Positions 1 through 6,791 of a DNA stretch of 10,677 bases are shown piece after piece. Positions within the stretch are counted from its first letter, which is position 1. Each line of letters starts with the position of its first letter. Source of the DNA: an uncultured Chloroflexota bacterium (GTDB lineage: Bacteria > Chloroflexota > Dehalococcoidia > SM23-28-2 > RBG-16-64-32); assembly GCA_913056415.1 (NCBI GenBank), contig CAJXNA010000051.1:1-10677 (forward strand), read 5' to 3'. The notes below the pieces were generated by a model. That model ran no database searches. It had not been told where the DNA came from and saw nothing but the letters and a program-made list of their open reading frames with translations. The position numbers and the translations under genes are program-made.

Positions 1-1205
1 TCGGTCAGGTCCAGCGCCCGATACACGAAGAGGCCAGGAGGGACGACCAGATGCCAGTCGCCCTCGTGTGGGTCCTCGCCGCTGGCAACGAAAGGACCGT
101 TGGACTGCCAGGGTCCCAGCCAGCCGAAACCGCCGCTGGTGTCCCCGGACTCGAAGCCGTCGGAGGCTAGGCGGGTGAACACCGGCGCCGGCGCATTCGT
201 CGGCGTTGGGGCCGGTGTTGGTGCGGGCTTTGGCGTAGACGATGGCGCGGGAGCTAACGGAGGAGCATCGATGAGTGTCGGCGCCGGCGTAGAGGTCGGC
301 CTTGGGGTGGGAGTTGGCTTAGGTGTGGGCGTGGGAGTGGGGGTAGGCGTCAGCGTCGGAAGAGGCTCGTCCTCCAGCAGTTGGGGTATGGTCACCATCT
401 GCAGACCGCGCTCGCTGAGCCCCTCGATGATCTCCGCCAGCGCGGCGGCGTCCCGTGGATTATCGGTGTGGTACAGGAAGATCGCTCCATTGAAGGCGTT
501 GGCCAAGGTGACATTGACGATGTACTTCGCAGAGCGCCCCTCCCATCCCAATGAGTCGATCAGCCAGAGCACGTTGTACTTGTATCCTTCCGCCCGCACC
601 ACCTGGTTGACCGAGCGGTCGTAGTCGCCGTAGGGAGGCCGGAAGTAGGGCTTGGTGCTCACCTCGGCGATCTCCTGGATCTTCTCCTCTGTCCGCCGCA
701 GCTCGTCGCGCATCTGATCGGGGTTCAGCGGCTCGGTATCGGTATCCTCGCCGGTGAAGGAGGCATGGTCCCAGGAGTGGTTGATGACGGCGTGGCCCTC
801 GTCAACGATGCGCCTCAGGAGATCAGGATTGGTTACCGCCCATTCGCCCGTGATGCCGAAGGTGGCCGCCGTGCCGTGCTCCTTGAGGATGTCCAGCACC
901 TCCGGCACCTGCCCGGCTTGCACGCTGGTATCGAACGTCAGGGCCACAGCCTTCACGTCACGCGGCCCTATGTAGACCACCTCCGCCTCCTTCGGCTTAG
1001 AGGGCTCAACCGTTGGGTCGCCTATGGGGGCGCCCGCCTGCACCTGCGGGGGACCGACCTCGCCAGCACTGAAACTGAGTACTCGCGAAGGCGAAGGCGC
1101 GGGCGTCGGTATGGCTTCCTGCGACGAGGCACCGGAGCAGGCCGCGTAGACGATGGCCGCAAGGGCGAGCGCGGCCAGGCCCGCCCAGAGGGAGAAGCGG
1201 CTCAT
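1..1205 (-). CDS. Polysaccharide deacetylase (NodB domain) lipoprotein, C-terminus cut by window edge
   Basis: 401 residues are visible and the frame is open at the window edge. The start is the ATG overlapping the stop of the HAD gene (ATGA, 1202-1205). Residues 1-23 form a signal peptide with a hydrophobic core ending in a lipobox-like VYAAC (Cys23), so the protein is probably membrane-anchored outside the cell. Residues 84-275 are a NodB carbohydrate-esterase-4 domain. Motif 1 is TFDTS (Asp92), motif 2 is HSWDH (His143, His147), motif 3 is RPPY (189-192), Asp217 with Trp221 matches motif 4, and His246 in FLYH matches motif 5. In the family the second Asp of TFDD binds the metal, and here it is Thr93. 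A Pro/Thr linker (about 281-342) leads to the start of a second domain (FESG...GGFGW...W), perhaps a beta-sandwich carbohydrate-binding module. The family removes acetyl groups from peptidoglycan or other glycans, but the substrate here is unknown. There is no clear Shine-Dalgarno, so translation is probably coupled to the HAD gene. Confidence 0.9.
   Translation of the reverse strand, partial: MSRFSLWAGLAALALAAIVYAACSGASSQEAIPTPAPSPSRVLSFSAGEVGPPQVQAGAPIGDPTVEPSKPKEAEVVYIGPRDVKAVALTFDTSVQAGQVPEVLDILKEHGTAATFGITGEWAVTNPDLLRRIVDEGHAVINHSWDHASFTGEDTDTEPLNPDQMRDELRRTEEKIQEIAEVSTKPYFRPPYGDYDRSVNQVVRAEGYKYNVLWLIDSLGWEGRSAKYIVNVTLANAFNGAIFLYHTDNPRDAAALAEIIEGLSERGLQMVTIPQLLEDEPLPTLTPTPTPTPTPKPTPTPRPTSTPAPTLIDAPPLAPAPSSTPKPAPTPAPTPTNAPAPVFTRLASDGFESGDTSGGFGWLGPWQSNGPFVASGEDPHEGDWHLVVPPGLFVYRALDLT
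276..359 (-). repeat. Pro-Thr dipeptide low-complexity tract
   Basis: The deacetylase gene contains a run of alternating Pro and Thr codons (residues 283-310, with occasional Lys, Arg, Leu, Ser or Ala). On the plus strand it reads as degenerate gtgggn-type hexamers. A second, looser Pro/Ala/Thr stretch continues to about base 180. Such tracts are flexible extracellular linkers between domains. The DNA-level repetition may allow length variation by slippage. Confidence 0.7.
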
Positions 1206-1993
1206 TTCGGGCCGCCGTCCGCGAAAGGCGGCAGGCCGCGAATCTCGCTGATAGTGCCGATGGTGTAGTCCGGGCGCACGCTGCCCTCAACCTCCGGTGG
1301 GTCCGTCGAGGCCTCTACCGGTTCGTCCAAGGGTGGCCGGCACCAGATCGCCGTCATCCCCAGCGCCTTGGCGCCCTCCACATCGGCGTGCATGCTATCG
1401 CCCACCATCGCCGTCTCCTGCGGCGTCAGATGCATCGCATCCAGAGTGTACTCGAAGATGCGCGGGTGCGGCTTCATGAAACCGATATTGCAGGACAGCG
1501 TCACCACCTCAAACAGCTCCGCCAGGCCCAGGTCCCGCATCTCCTGCTGGAAGCGAGGACCTCCGTAGCCGCGATTGGTCACGGAGCCCAGCCGGAAGCC
1601 GCGCTCCTTGAGCCAGCGCAGCGTCTCCAGCGCCCCTGGAAACAGCGTGCGACCCAGGAATTGGCCGCCCAGGTTCCACGCCTCCCACAGCTCCTCGCCC
1701 TGCTCCGGCGTGAGCGAAAGGCCGTTGCGCGCGGCCACTCTCCGGCACAGCTCCGGATAGCCGGGATCCAGGCTATCGCCGTGGAAAGCGCGCGAGGTCT
1801 CCTCCTCCACCGCCAGACGGATATCGCGGCCCAGGTAAAACCGCTCGTCCGTGACCTCCTCGCCCCAGCTCTTCAGCAGCCGCGACAGGCGCCCCACCGT
1901 CTCGGAGCGGATCACCTCCACCGGCGGCATGCTGGGGAAGTGCCACAGCGTGTCGCCCAGGTCGAACAGAACAGTGGTGATGCGTGGCGTCAT
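1202..1993 (-). CDS. HAD-superfamily hydrolase
   Basis: This is a 263-residue cytoplasmic haloacid-dehalogenase-like hydrolase, most likely a small-molecule phosphatase. Motif I is FDLGDT with nucleophile Asp11. Motif II is GSVTN (Thr139). The motif III lysine is Lys174 in FMKPHP. Motif IV is MVGDSMHAD (Asp199, Asp204). Residues 17-115 form a helical C1 cap between motifs I and II. The residue two after the nucleophile, usually Asp acting as general acid/base, is Gly13, and an Asp follows at 14; this DLGDT form occurs in other HAD proteins. The ATG start overlaps the stop of the upstream small gene by four bases (1990-1993), and the stop overlaps the deacetylase start in the same way. The three genes should therefore be cotranscribed and translationally coupled. 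No Shine-Dalgarno is evident. The substrate cannot be told from sequence. Confidence 0.93.
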   Translation of the reverse strand: MTPRITTVLFDLGDTLWHFPSMPPVEVIRSETVGRLSRLLKSWGEEVTDERFYLGRDIRLAVEEETSRAFHGDSLDPGYPELCRRVAARNGLSLTPEQGEELWEAWNLGGQFLGRTLFPGALETLRWLKERGFRLGSVTNRGYGGPRFQQEMRDLGLAELFEVVTLSCNIGFMKPHPRIFEYTLDAMHLTPQETAMVGDSMHADVEGAKALGMTAIWCRPPLDEPVEASTDPPEVEGSVRPDYTIGTISEIRGLPPFADGGPK

Positions 1994-2238
1994 GACGCCC
2001 GGATGAATGTGACTACCTGGCGCGCCATGTCTACCTTGAACACGCGCCAGCCAGCCGCCTGCCAGGCGACGGACTGCACGTGATAGCTATCGTTTCCCCA
2101 CCAGGAGCGGCGCCTGTGGGCCGACATCGGCAGCGCCTTCCCCATCAAACCTTCGATCTGCGTTAACGACAGGATAGCAGTCCCCTCCGTGCGAGCGGAA
2201 TCCCCCAAGAACTTCGCTAACGGATCGTATTTGGCCAT
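1990..2238 (-). CDS. Small conserved protein, DUF7662-like
   Basis: This 82-residue protein has no signal peptide or membrane segment. It begins with a YDPL motif (4-7). Next come a predicted helix with LSLTQIEGLMG (24-33), LP at 36-37, a basic RRRSWWGND stretch (42-50), then H, Q, AW and AGW positions (53-64), and a closing VTF strand (76-78). This layout matches my memory of the DUF7662 family (an LP..A.....WW.N....Q...W...GW.V pattern); the family function is unknown to me, and the identification is from memory. The basic patch and paired tryptophans would suit nucleic-acid or ligand binding, but that is a guess. It starts 58 bases after argG and overlaps the HAD gene by four bases. There is no good Shine-Dalgarno; a purine-rich AAGAA lies 6 bases before the ATG. 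Confidence 0.82.
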   Translation of the reverse strand: MAKYDPLAKFLGDSARTEGTAILSLTQIEGLMGKALPMSAHRRRSWWGNDSYHVQSVAWQAAGWRVFKVDMARQVVTFIRAS

Positions 2239-2262
2239 GACGATTCTTGCGGGGATACCTTG

Positions 2263-2271
2263 ATTTTAACA
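2263..2271 (-). promoter_or_regulatory. Possible extended -10 promoter for the DUF7662-HAD-deacetylase genes
   Basis: On the minus strand the gap after argG contains TGTTAAAAT, a TGn plus five-of-six match to TATAAT. It is the only AT-rich patch in a GC-rich junction. No convincing -35 element lies at the proper distance, which extended -10 promoters can tolerate. Transcription from here would start about 20 bases before the DUF7662 start codon. Read-through from the arg operon is also possible, because I see no terminator hairpin after argG. Confidence 0.33.
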
Positions 2272-2296
2272 GACGGCGGCGGTGCGAGGGTATCGG

Positions 2297-3502
2297 CTAG
2301 AGAGGTTCCTCGCCTTTCTGCGCCTGCGCCTGCACGCGCACCGGCAGCCCCCAGATGTGGATGAACCCCGGCGCCGCCGACCTATCGAACTGGTCCGCGC
2401 TGTCGTACGTCGCAAGCGAGTAGTCGTACAGGCTCTTGGGCGACTTCCGCCCCACTATCGTGGCCATGCCTTTGTGCAGCTTCAGCCGTACCGTGCCCGT
2501 GACCTGCCTCTGGGCGGACTGCACGTAGGCCGCCAGGTCCTGATGATGCGCCGTGAACCAGAGGCCGTTGTAGATCAGCTCCGCGTACTCCTGCGCGATA
2601 CGCGCCTTCAGCCGGCGCTGGTCCTTCGATAAGGTCAGCGCCTCCAGCGCCTCGTGCGCGGCCAGCAGCGTCACCGCCGCCGGCGCCTCATATATCTCCC
2701 GCGATTTGATGCCCACCAGCCGGTCCTCCACCATGTCCACCCGGCCAACGCCCTGCTCACCGGCGATCTCGTTCAGCCGCCGCACCAGCGACACCGGGTC
2801 CGTCTCGCGGCCGTCCAGCGACACCGGCAGACCCCGCTCGAAGCCGATCTCCACGTAGGCCGGAGCGTCCGGCGCCTCAGACGGCGCCACTGTCCACTCG
2901 TAGACCTCCTCCGGCGGCTCCCGCCAGGGGTCCTCCAGCACCCCGCACTCTATGCTGCGGCCCCACAGGTTCTCGTCAACAGAGTAGGGGCTTTCGTGGG
3001 TCACAGGCACCGGTATCGAATGCTCCTGAGCGTAGGCGATCTCCGCCTCGCGGTCCATCTCCCAGTCCCGCACCGGCGCCACGATGCGCAGCTCCGGCGC
3101 CAGCGCCTGCACCGACACCTCCAAGCGCACCTGGTCGTTCCCCTTTCCGGTGCAGCCGTGCCCGATAGCCGTCGCCCCCTCGGCGCGCGCTGCCTCCGCC
3201 AGCTCGCGAGCGATGAGCGGACGCGATAGGGCTGTGGCCAGCGGGTACTGTCCCTGATAGAGAGCCCCAGCCGCCAGCGCCGGGAAGACGAAGTGGCGCA
3301 CGAACGTCTCCTGGGCGTCCCGCCAGATAAGCTTCGTCGCGCCAGCCGCCAACGCCCGCGACTGCACTTCCTCCCGCTGTCGCTGCATCCCCACGTCGAC
3401 GGTGAGGGCGATGACTTCGTAGCCGCCCTCCTGTTTAAGCCAGTGCACGGCCACGGAGGTGTCCAGGCCACCGGAGTAGGCGAGCACTATCTTCTCAGCC
3501 AT
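2297..3502 (-). CDS. argG: Argininosuccinate synthase
   Basis: The 401-residue length is typical of the family. ArgG uses ATP to join citrulline and aspartate into argininosuccinate, the penultimate step of arginine synthesis, in the cytoplasm. The N-terminal ATP pyrophosphatase P-loop is AYSGGLDTS (8-16). GHGCTGKGNDQVR (114-126) is the nucleotide/citrulline-binding stretch. SPYSVDENLWGRSIECG (171-187) is the family signature in the synthetase domain. The C-terminal 60 residues form the oligomerisation region, ending in a short Gln/Glu-rich tail. The ATG lies 9 bases after the argD stop, and GAGGGTGGGGG immediately before it serves as ribosome site. It is the last gene of the operon. The usual partner argH does not follow it; DUF7662 does. 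No key residue is missing. Confidence 0.98.
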   Translation of the reverse strand: MAEKIVLAYSGGLDTSVAVHWLKQEGGYEVIALTVDVGMQRQREEVQSRALAAGATKLIWRDAQETFVRHFVFPALAAGALYQGQYPLATALSRPLIARELAEAARAEGATAIGHGCTGKGNDQVRLEVSVQALAPELRIVAPVRDWEMDREAEIAYAQEHSIPVPVTHESPYSVDENLWGRSIECGVLEDPWREPPEEVYEWTVAPSEAPDAPAYVEIGFERGLPVSLDGRETDPVSLVRRLNEIAGEQGVGRVDMVEDRLVGIKSREIYEAPAAVTLLAAHEALEALTLSKDQRRLKARIAQEYAELIYNGLWFTAHHQDLAAYVQSAQRQVTGTVRLKLHKGMATIVGRKSPKSLYDYSLATYDSADQFDRSAAPGFIHIWGLPVRVQAQAQKGEEPL

Positions 3503-3511
3503 CCCCCACCC

Positions 3512-4714
3512 TCATTTTGGCGTGCCGGACTCGATGCGGCCCAGCACCCGCTCCACGATCTCCACCGCCCGGTCCAGCTCCTCCTCCGTAATCGTCAGCG
3601 GCGGCATCAGCCGCAGGGCTGTGGGCTTCACATTGTTGGCCAGCAGCCCCTCCTCCAGGCATAACAGTACCGCCTCCTCCGCCGCCGCGCGATCCAGCTC
3701 GATCGCCCAGAGGAGCCCCCTGCCGCGAACCTCCTTCACCATCGAATGGCGGTCGGCCAGTGAGTGAAGACGCCGCTCCAGGTGCTCGCCCTTCTTCGCC
3801 ACCTGGGCCGAGAGATCGTTCTCGATGATGTGCTTGAGCACGGTATAGCCGACGTGCGCGGCCAGGGGGTTCCCCCCGAACGTGGTGCCGTGATCACCCA
3901 GCCCCAGCACCGCGCAGTGGTCCTTGGCCAGGAAGGCGCCAATGGGGAAGCCGCCGCCCAGCCCCTTCGCCACCGCCATCACGTCCACCTCGATGCCGTA
4001 GAGCTGGTGCGCGAACAGCGCACCGACGCGGCCCACGCCAACCTGAACCTCGTCCGCCATCAGCAGGATGCCTGCCTCGTCGCACCAGGCCCGTACCTGC
4101 GGAAGATAATCGTCATCAGGGACGATGACGCCGCCCTCACCCTGAATCGGCTCCAGGAGAACGGCGGCCGTCTTGCCGGTCGTCGCCCTCTTGATCGCCT
4201 CCACGTCGTTGAACGGCACCCGCACGAACCCCTCCACCAGCGGCGTGAACGGCGCGCGGTACTTCTCGGTGGCGGTGGCGGTGACCGTGGCCAGGGTACG
4301 CCCGTGGAAAGCGTCCTCGGCGACGATGATCTCGAAGGCGCCGTCGCGCTTCTCCTTCCCCCACTTACGGGCCAGCTTGATGCACCCCTCGACGGCTTCC
4401 GCGCCGCTGTTGCAGAAGAACACCTTGTCCATGCCGGTGTGCTCGCACAGGAGCTGGGCGAGCTTGATCTGGGGCACCGTGTAGTAGTAGTTGGACACGT
4501 GCATCAGGGACGCGGCCTGCTCCTGCACAGCCTTCACCACCTCCGGGTGGCAGTGCCCCAGGCTCACCGCCGCTATCCCCGCCACGCAGTCCAGATACTC
4601 GCGGCCGTCCTCGTCCCAGACGCGGCTGCCCTGCCCCTTCACCAGCGTCACGGGCAGCCGCTTGCCAACAGGGAAGAAGTACCTGCTCTCCAGCTCTACC
4701 CAGTTCTCGCTCAT
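3512..4714 (-). CDS. argD: Acetylornithine aminotransferase
   Basis: This is a 400-residue class III PLP aminotransferase. It converts N-acetylglutamate 5-semialdehyde to N-acetylornithine with glutamate as amino donor. NSGAEA (102-107) and FHGR (136-139) bind the cofactor phosphate and ring. EPIQGEGG (188-195) follows. Asp221 in the DEVQ motif pairs with the pyridine nitrogen, and Lys250 in AVAKGLGGGFPIGAF forms the Schiff base. The start is the ATG 10 bases after the argB stop, preceded by GCGGAGGAGT. The Shine-Dalgarno is strong but sits unusually close (about 3 bases from GGAGG to ATG). The N-terminus MSENWVELE...F matches the family. ArgD enzymes can also act on succinyl-diaminopimelate or ornithine, but position in the operon favours the arginine role. 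Confidence 0.97.
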   Translation of the reverse strand: MSENWVELESRYFFPVGKRLPVTLVKGQGSRVWDEDGREYLDCVAGIAAVSLGHCHPEVVKAVQEQAASLMHVSNYYYTVPQIKLAQLLCEHTGMDKVFFCNSGAEAVEGCIKLARKWGKEKRDGAFEIIVAEDAFHGRTLATVTATATEKYRAPFTPLVEGFVRVPFNDVEAIKRATTGKTAAVLLEPIQGEGGVIVPDDDYLPQVRAWCDEAGILLMADEVQVGVGRVGALFAHQLYGIEVDVMAVAKGLGGGFPIGAFLAKDHCAVLGLGDHGTTFGGNPLAAHVGYTVLKHIIENDLSAQVAKKGEHLERRLHSLADRHSMVKEVRGRGLLWAIELDRAAAEEAVLLCLEEGLLANNVKPTALRLMPPLTITEEELDRAVEIVERVLGRIESGTPK

Positions 4715-4724
4715 ACTCCTCCGC

Positions 4725-5504
4725 TCATCCTACCACTGTGCCCGTCCGGTACTCGATAGCCTCCAGCAGTGCGCCCGTCTTGCGACCGTCGGCGATGACG
4801 CTGCGACAGCCCGCCGCCGACGCTTTGAGACACGCCTCCACCTTTGGGATCATACCCCCTTCAATAACGCCGGCCTCAGTCAGGGCGCCGACCCGGGCCG
4901 AGGAGAGCGTCGTGACCGTCTCGCCGTCCTCGCCGCGGATGCCGGGGACGTCCGTGAGAAAGACCAGCCGGCGGGCGGCCAGCGCCACCGCCACCGCCCC
5001 GGCGGCGGTATCGGCGTTGATGTTCAGTAGCTGTTTCGTCGGCGCCTCGCCCCGCCATTCGACGGCGATGGGCGCCACCACCGGCACCAATCCGCCCTCC
5101 ATCAGGTCTAGCAGCAACCGCCCATCGACCTCCGCCACCTCCCCAACGTAGCCCAGCTTCCCGTCCAGCACACGCGCCTTGAACAGGCCGCCGTCCGCCC
5201 CCGATAGGCCCACGGCACGACCGCCGCCCGCGGTCAGCGCCGCCACCAGCCGCTTGTTGACCAGCCCAGCCAGCACCGCCACCACCACGTCCAGCGTACG
5301 GGCGTCAGTCACGCGCAGCCCCCGCTCGAAGCGGGTGGGCACGTCGTGCGCCTTCAGCCACTCGCTGATCAGCGGGCCGCCGCCGTGCACGACGACCGGC
5401 CGCACGCCGCGGCGCTGCAGGGCGACGATGTCCTCCAGCGTCGTGTCGTGGGCCCCCAGCGTGGACCCGCCTATCTTCGCGACCACGATTTCAGAACGAT
5501 CCAT
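4725..5504 (-). CDS. argB: Acetylglutamate kinase
   Basis: This 259-residue amino-acid kinase phosphorylates N-acetylglutamate on its side-chain carboxylate. Lys10 in KIGGST and the glycine loop HGGGP (40-44) contact ATP. RGLRVTD (61-67) lies in the acetylglutamate pocket. NINAD (161-165) and Lys221 are the other conserved active-site positions. The protein begins directly at the first beta-strand, and so lacks the N-terminal kinked helix found in arginine-inhibited kinases. It resembles the short form typified by the E. coli enzyme. An in-frame TGA two codons upstream fixes the start at this ATG or later. GGGAGA lies 12 bases before the ATG, which makes a rather distant ribosome site. It follows argJ after 37 bases and precedes argD. 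Confidence 0.96.
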   Translation of the reverse strand: MDRSEIVVAKIGGSTLGAHDTTLEDIVALQRRGVRPVVVHGGGPLISEWLKAHDVPTRFERGLRVTDARTLDVVVAVLAGLVNKRLVAALTAGGGRAVGLSGADGGLFKARVLDGKLGYVGEVAEVDGRLLLDLMEGGLVPVVAPIAVEWRGEAPTKQLLNINADTAAGAVAVALAARRLVFLTDVPGIRGEDGETVTTLSSARVGALTEAGVIEGGMIPKVEACLKASAAGCRSVIADGRKTGALLEAIEYRTGTVVG

Positions 5505-5541
5505 TACTCAGAGTATCTCCCAGACCGTACCCTGTAGCCCA

Positions 5542-6762
5542 TCATGTCGTGTACAGGCTGTTGAGTCGCACGTACTCCTCCGTGAGGTCGGAGCCCCAAG
5601 CCGTGGCCGTATGCTCGCCAAGGCCCAGGTCAACACGGAAGCGTACCTCCAGCGCCTCGAAGTACGGCTTCGCCTCCCCCTCAGCGAGCGGCTGCGGCGA
5701 GCCCTGCTTCAGGAGACACAGCTCATGCCCCTGGGCATCCACCAGCCAGAGACTGGTCTTCGCCTCCTCCATGCGGCAGCCGGAGTTGCCCACCGCCGCC
5801 AGCACGCGGCCCCAGTTGGGGTCGTGGCCGTAGACCGCCGTCTTCACCGCCAGCGACCGCACCACCTCCCGCGCCGCCAGCCGCGCCTCCTCCGGCGAGG
5901 CCGCGCCTACCACCGTCGTCTCGATCACCTTGGTCCCACCCTCGGCGTCGGCGACGATCGCCTTCGCCAGCTCCGTGCACACGTGGGTGAGCGCCGCGGC
6001 AAACGGCGGCGCCAGCGGATGGCCGTCATCGTTGATCTCCTCGCCGCCGGCGAGACCGTTGGCCAACACCACCACCATGTCGTTGGTGCTGGTGTCGCTA
6101 TCCACGTCGATCATGTTGAACGAGACGTCCACAGCCTCCTTCAGCATCCGGGACAGGAACGGCGCCGCCACCGGGGCGTCCGTGGTGAGGAAGGTCAGCG
6201 TCGTCGCCATGTTAGGATGGATCATCCCCGCTCCCTTAGTTGTGCCGCCCAGGGTGTACTCCCCGAAGCGCACCGCCGACTGTTTGGGCCGCGTGTCCGT
6301 GGTCATGATCCCCTGGGCGAACGCCAGCCCGCCCCCGACCGACAGCTCAACCGCCTCTACGCCGTGGCGCATGCGCTCCATCGACAGGAAGGTGCCGATC
6401 ACGCCCGTGGAGGCGACCACGACCGCATGGGGGTCCAGCCCCAGCTTCGCGGCGGCGAGCTGGGCCATCTCCACCGCGTCCCGCGCCCCCTGCTCGCCGG
6501 TGGCGGCGTTAGCGCAACCGCTGTTGGCGATCACCGCCTGCGCTGCCCCATCGGCCAGGTGCTTGCGGGTGATCACCACCGGCGCCGCCACCACGTTGCA
6601 CTGGGTGTACACCCCGGCCGCCGTGCACGGCGCCTCCGAGTAGAGCAGCGCCACGTCCAGCTTGTCCCAGTCCGGCCGCATACGAGCGCGCACCGCGCCT
6701 GCCACGAACCCCTTGGCGCTGGCCACGCCGCCCTCGGCCACCTTCTCAATCCCCTCTTTCAT
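5542..6762 (-). CDS. argJ: Glutamate N-acetyltransferase / amino-acid acetyltransferase (ArgJ)
   Basis: This 406-residue enzyme transfers acetyl from acetylornithine to glutamate; bifunctional forms also use acetyl-CoA. ArgJ precursors self-cleave before a conserved Thr. Here the site is KGAGMIHPNMATT, so cleavage should fall between Ala186 and Thr187, with Thr187 as nucleophile of the beta chain. Other hallmarks are NSGCANAATGEQG (80-92), STGVIG (118-123) for the oxyanion region, DSDTSTND (221-228), GHDPNWGR (312-319) and the C-terminal NSLYTT. The frame stays open upstream into argC, but homology begins near this ATG, and GAGG sits 5 bases before it. I therefore chose 6762, which leaves 29 bases after the argC stop. 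No argA is seen in the window, consistent with the acetyl-recycling route. Confidence 0.97.
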   Translation of the reverse strand: MKEGIEKVAEGGVASAKGFVAGAVRARMRPDWDKLDVALLYSEAPCTAAGVYTQCNVVAAPVVITRKHLADGAAQAVIANSGCANAATGEQGARDAVEMAQLAAAKLGLDPHAVVVASTGVIGTFLSMERMRHGVEAVELSVGGGLAFAQGIMTTDTRPKQSAVRFGEYTLGGTTKGAGMIHPNMATTLTFLTTDAPVAAPFLSRMLKEAVDVSFNMIDVDSDTSTNDMVVVLANGLAGGEEINDDGHPLAPPFAAALTHVCTELAKAIVADAEGGTKVIETTVVGAASPEEARLAAREVVRSLAVKTAVYGHDPNWGRVLAAVGNSGCRMEEAKTSLWLVDAQGHELCLLKQGSPQPLAEGEAKPYFEALEVRFRVDLGLGEHTATAWGSDLTEEYVRLNSLYTT

Positions 6763-6791
6763 AGCTGCCTCAGAATACACGACCTCTCCTC

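Noticed and set aside
180..365. CRISPR-like or tandem-repeat array on the plus strand
   Set aside because: The gtggg-type repetition is explained by Pro/Thr codons of the deacetylase linker. There are no constant repeats with unique spacers.
3764..4759. Plus-strand open frame of about 330 codons opposite argD
   Set aside because: It is antisense to argD, His/Arg/Leu-rich, without any recognised motif or ribosome site.
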